23,497 nucleotides of DNA, from contig URPQ01000027.1 of assembly GCA_900549755.1 (NCBI GenBank), positions 1 to 23,497 on the forward strand. The letters run 5' to 3'. How positions within the stretch are numbered: position 1 is the stretch's first letter; the number at the start of each line of letters is the position of its first letter. Below are positions 22,809 through 23,497 of the stretch, piece by piece. This stretch comes from an uncultured Oscillospiraceae bacterium (lineage in GTDB: Bacteria > Bacillota > Clostridia > Oscillospirales > Acutalibacteraceae). The notes under the pieces were generated by a model. It saw nothing but the letters and a program-made list of their open reading frames with translations, ran no database searches and was not told where the DNA came from. The position numbers were made by a program, and so were the translations under genes.

Positions 22809-23066
22809 TTATTTTTTCAGAAAAGAGAACAGCCCTTTCTTTTCATACGGAGCAGCACGGATTTCTCCCGCCGTGTAGCCGGTGGCGGCAATGGCGGCGC
22901 GCAGGGCGGCTTCGTCAAGTGGCTCATGCGAGAGGATAACGGTTTCTCCCTTCGTATGGGAGGAAGACACCTTTTCCACTGAAAATGCGCGGCGGATCGT
23001 ATCGTTGATGTGCGCCTCGCACATGGAGCATGCCATGCCGGAGATTCTGACTGTTGTCTGAATCAT
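22809..23066 (-). CDS. Heavy-metal-associated (HMA) domain protein
   Basis: 85 residues with one ferredoxin-like HMA fold. The metal loop is GMACSMCEAHI (MxCxxC with Cys13 and Cys16), then ALRAAIAATGYTAGEI as the second helix and strand. It ends in a basic tail (YEKKGLFSFLKK). Such domains bind Cu(I) or similar soft metals; here it may chaperone a metal to a membrane protein. Its ATG overlaps the TGA of the upstream hydrolase-like gene by one base, so they are coupled. No copper ATPase is in the window, so the partner is unknown. Confidence 0.88.
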   Translation of the reverse strand: MIQTTVRISGMACSMCEAHINDTIRRAFSVEKVSSSHTKGETVILSHEPLDEAALRAAIAATGYTAGEIRAAPYEKKGLFSFLKK

Positions 23067-23497
23067 CAGAAATCATCCTTTCCTATTTTTTTCTTGTATC
23101 CGCAGTCGCAGTATGGGCCGCCGGAGGCGAGAGTGTACTGCCGCACAAAGTCAGTCGCGCCGCCGGCTTCGCTCATGGTGTAGTCCAGACGGCACAGCGC
23201 GGGAGTGAGGTCATATAGCCCCAGCTTTTTCATCAGCACGCAGATGCCGCATTTGGTGAAGCGTCCCTCGTAGCCGCTGCCGTCGGGATATTCGTAAAAC
23301 TCCATGTTCCACGAATATGGGTTGCGGTCGGCGGCTTTCAAGGTGGCGGTCGCCTTCATGCCGGAAATATCCTTGGGGGTAAACTTGTTTTTTCCGCTCT
23401 TGCGGCAAAACCATTTCATGGGCTTTGTCATCATGGATTTTGCATAATACTCCGTCAGCCGCTCCACATCCGGGTGTTCCGGCATGGAGAGGATGAA
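23066..23497 (-). CDS. 2-aminothiazoline-4-carboxylate hydrolase-like protein, 5' end outside the window
   Basis: The C-terminal about 143 residues of a protein resembling the L-2-amino-thiazoline-4-carboxylic acid hydrolase family, which in its founder opens the thiazoline ring on the way to L-cysteine. Supporting stretches are FTKCGICVLMKKLGLYDLTP and FVRQYTLASGGPYCDCGYKK, with several conserved Cys. An ATG at 23485 exists, but the frame stays open to the window edge and the family is longer, so the gene is probably truncated here. It is the first visible gene of the hydrolase-HMA-ABC-ABC operon. In this context it may act on a thiazoline-containing or Cys-derived compound, which is speculation. 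Confidence 0.7.
   Translation of the reverse strand, partial: FILSMPEHPDVERLTEYYAKSMMTKPMKWFCRKSGKNKFTPKDISGMKATATLKAADRNPYSWNMEFYEYPDGSGYEGRFTKCGICVLMKKLGLYDLTPALCRLDYTMSEAGGATDFVRQYTLASGGPYCDCGYKKKIGKDDF

Overview
The window looks like a chromosomal segment of a low-to-medium GC Firmicute, most likely a gut Clostridia/Oscillospiraceae-type organism. The reasons are strong AGGAGG ribosome binding sites, the ftsE-ftsX-M23 hydrolase order, the pth-mfd-PrsA-like order, and mobile-element remnants typical of that group. This placement is inferred from gene content and cannot be made more precise from the sequence alone.

Left half (1-12509, almost all + strand) is housekeeping. It starts with the end of a divergent minus-strand gene and a PucR/CdaR-type regulator. 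A cell-division and wall-hydrolysis block follows: FtsE, FtsX and a coiled-coil M23 peptidase, closed by a terminator. Next come a VanZ-like membrane protein that appears to start at a non-AUG codon, an AI-2E/PerM-type permease, a small coiled-coil protein, a flavin-reductase-like protein, peptidyl-tRNA hydrolase, the transcription-repair coupling factor Mfd, and a PrsA/SurA-like lipoprotein with its own promoter. Two adjacent heptanucleotide repeat arrays sit at 6749-6815.

Middle (12510-19170) is accessory DNA. It opens with a hairpin-dense 234-bp element flanked by two identical copies of a terminator hairpin. It continues with a decayed ISLre2-type transposase, a tyrosine-integrase fragment without its N-terminal part, a protein with two helix-turn-helix-like segments, and an inverted-repeat region. 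The minus strand then carries an HNH nuclease followed by a 59-residue acidic protein, an SMC/OLD-like ATPase with a C-terminal helix-turn-helix-like tail, and a Fic protein whose motif has Gln in place of the catalytic His. Five copies of a TTGGGGAACAA box lie in the promoter regions of the fic and ATPase genes. In both proposed promoters one box sits between the -35 and -10 elements, so the two genes look like one co-regulated module. A GNAT acetyltransferase behind an attenuator-like hairpin and a broken plus-strand fragment end this part.

Right part (19205-23497, minus strand) is one operon. It encodes a 2-aminothiazoline-4-carboxylate-hydrolase-like protein (cut by the window edge), a heavy-metal-associated domain protein, and two ABC half-transporters that probably form a heterodimer. 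A terminator-like hairpin and a DtxR-like inverted repeat lie before the transporter genes, so metal-linked transport is plausible but unproven.

The best candidate for an undescribed system is the Fic/ATPase-HTH module with its shared operators. The HNH plus acidic small protein pair and the hairpin-dense repeat element come next.
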